A DNA stretch of 64,000 nt from Cristatella mucedo. Taxonomy: Eukaryota > Bryozoa > Phylactolaemata > Cristatellidae. Below the pieces are notes generated by a model. That model ran no database searches. It had not been told where the DNA came from and saw only the letters and a list, made by a program, of their open reading frames with translations. Made by a program: the position numbers and the translations under genes. Shown here piece after piece: positions 1-64,000 of this stretch. Numbering within the stretch: the stretch's first letter is position 1; each line of letters opens with the position of its first letter. The stretch is taken from contig WPIO01000026.1 of assembly GCA_009760855.2 (NCBI GenBank), forward strand, positions 4,715,001 through 4,779,000, written 5' to 3'.

Positions 1-824
1 TTTTTTGCGATATTGCACGGGGGGGGAGGGAGGAGGTAGAAGAAAGCAGGTTAGAATAGGAAAACGAATGACCCAAGCTAAACCATCATTTGCAGATGCA
101 TGGAGGACATCAAAGCCCAACATTGTGATAAAGGTACGGTTTACTGTTAGGGTAAATTTACTCAAGTGCATAAGTATCGGGAAGGTAAAGCTAGTCGCAA
201 TGGCAATCATCCACTGGCCGGTGTGTCACATAGAGCTAGTCACAATGGCAATCATCCACTCGCCTGTGTCACGGGAATAATAGTATTTAAAGTAGTAGTA
301 TTTAAAGAATGCTGGTCATGCGCAATAAAATATTGTACTACCTTGATGGAATGACACCTTCATATGCAATGGCACATTGAGGATTGTTCTAGCCCAGATC
401 TTTTCCATACGGCAATAGCATCGACATTCTGTTACACCACGCTTTCTAGCAGATGGTAGAAACTTCATCGGCAAACGATATGGAAGTTTAAGATCGTAAA
501 TATTATTCGAACCCCACTGCATGAAAGTGCAGTCTGCTCAAGTTCCCATATTGACCCATATCAGTTACACGACTGAAACACCAGTCAGGCTCTAGGCATC
601 GTATCGTACCTTGAGCAAACACTTTGCAGCACAATAGCAGCGGGAGGGACAGGGTTCAATGGCCATTGATTGTGATGCATAGCCTAATCTTCGTGCCCAC
701 AATTTATCCATAAAACTGCAAGCATGTATGACGGTGGCTTTCCCTGCATAGCTGGATAGCCACAAATCTGCATTTGCAGGTCAAAAGCACTTGAAATTAT
801 CTTTTCCACTGCATAGACCTTGAC
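1..824. other. No gene seen; short tandem duplication
   Basis: The only structure noted is a 45-bp direct duplication at about 190-275 (CAATGGCAATCATCCACT in both units). If the CHT-like gene continues leftwards, this is one of its introns. Confidence 0.5.
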
Positions 825-23194
<22,370 letters not shown>

Positions 23195-23464
23195 GCGGCC
23201 GAAGCGCACACGGCCGGGCAACTCCTCTTCGGCGGCTCGCACGGACCGCACGCCGCCGACCTTTGATTGGTCGAGGATAATCACGGACATACGCTGGCAG
23301 GTAACGAGCAGCCGCCATGTTTGTTGCGGATGTGCTCATTGGCCTTTCGCTCACCGCCCAGACGGCCGCTCTGAGGAAATCTCATTCATCTTGCGGTATT
23401 ACGCGGGTATAGCCAATCTCCATATCGGACAGCCGTTGCTCAAACCAAGCTAGACTTTACGAAG
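23195..23464. promoter_or_regulatory. Putative bidirectional promoter (CHT-like / CLINT1)
   Basis: About 270 bp separates the divergent start codons. The stretch is CpG-rich next to CHT exon 1 and has no TATA box that I can see. It holds inverted CCAAT boxes (ATTGG) at 23266-23270 and 23338-23342, and a GCCGCCATGTTT match to the YY1 consensus at 23311-23322. Both transcription start sites must fall here unless undetected upstream non-coding exons exist. That it works in both directions is inferred from layout only. Confidence 0.55.
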
Positions 23465-43324
<19,860 letters not shown>

Positions 43325-43755
43325 TCGCTCTGGCTCCTTGTAAACGACTTGTCACCCGCTGCAGACCTGCTACAAAGCCGGCACAGGTGCCGAGTTTTTA
43401 TCCTGCTCCTGCCGTGTCTCATCAGGCGTGCCAGGCCAGGCAGCGACAGGGTCTGCTAAAGTAGTGACGCCAACGTCCTTGTTGTTATATTTGAAGCCTC
43501 TGTTGACATTTGATAACAAGTTTTATAACGACATGATTATGGCTTAATTAATTATGTGTACATACTGCCGAGATTGTCTCGGACTTGGCATCGGACGGCG
43601 CGTTGCATTCTTTTTTGACCCAAGTCATATGCAACCCTGGTACTTAATTGCTGTGCTGCGTGCGTTATGTACACACAGCTTGTGTGTATATATATATACA
43701 TGACAATATGTATTTTAGATTTATAAGTAACAATAAAAAGTATGCCCGGTAAAAT
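43325..43755 (+). terminator. CLINT1 3' UTR with AATAAA signal
   Basis: The sequence after the TGA is AT-rich and non-coding, with an AATAAA hexamer at 43732-43737. Cleavage would fall near 43750-43760. The opposing Ki-67-like stop codon is at 43885, so the two transcripts converge and their 3' ends probably overlap. Confidence 0.7.
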
Positions 43756-43884
43756 GATTGTGATATCTCAAGTGAAACTGCAGACCAGTGAACGTGCACT
43801 GCCACTGCCTCGCTAGAATTTGCCACACCATTGTCCTCTTTGCCTAACACTGCACGGCTCGTTGTGTCTACAGCTAGAAGCTAT

Positions 43885-63870
<19,986 letters not shown>

Positions 63871-64000
63871 CTAAAAGCAGACGAAAAAGGCTTTGAGAAC
63901 CGTTCAGTGCAAGTGCCAACGAATAATACAAGTGCCAACGTCTGCAGGACAGTTGTACCTCTGTGAATGTGTGCGTGCACGCTCGTGTGGTTGCCCAGGC

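Overview
This is a eukaryotic window, most likely from a repeat-rich invertebrate animal. Genes are split by GT-AG introns, many introns are filled with (CA)n, (CT)n and (TA)n microsatellites, and the intergenic and intronic DNA is crowded with CR1/L2-type LINE fragments carrying (ATT)n tails, two tRNA-derived SINE families and decayed Tc1/mariner copies. The phylum cannot be fixed from sequence alone. The standard genetic code fits every exon.

Three multi-exon host genes account for all convincing coding sequence. (1) On the minus strand, from 23194 leftwards off the left edge, lies a sodium:solute symporter of the high-affinity choline transporter type (SLC5A7/CHT1-like). Nine exons are solid and one is tentative. 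(2) On the plus strand, 23465-43324, lies a complete 13-exon epsinR/CLINT1 gene: an ENTH domain followed by a Gly/Gln/Met-rich tail, 793 codons plus stop, with intron phases that agree throughout. (3) On the minus strand, from 63870 down to 43885, lies most of a Ki-67-like gene. Its 11 exons (2306 codons plus stop) encode the end of an FHA domain, the RVSF protein-phosphatase-1 docking block shared by Ki-67 and RepoMan, a WADVVK block, a cluster of GVKELL repeats and a very large Ala/Pro/Glu-rich C-terminal exon. Its first exon(s) lie beyond the right edge.

Layout: the CHT-like and CLINT1 genes are head to head, with about 270 bp between their start codons (CpG-rich, two CCAAT boxes, one YY1-type site). 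CLINT1 and the Ki-67-like gene are tail to tail, with the CLINT1 polyadenylation signal about 150 bp from the Ki-67-like stop codon. The long introns (CHT introns 1, 2 and 5; CLINT1 introns 1-3; Ki-67 introns 6, 7 and 10) hold nearly all the transposable elements. The short introns are compact or dominated by simple repeats.

The three genes have unrelated cellular roles (choline uptake; clathrin/AP-1 traffic at the trans-Golgi; mitotic chromosome surface), so no joint pathway is implied. The points most worth following are the Ki-67-like gene with a homogenised 18-residue repeat, the CHT-like protein with two substituted substrate-pocket positions, a LINE tail that sits directly against a splice acceptor, a 96-bp near-perfect hairpin, and a SINE whose 3' end mimics the local LINE.
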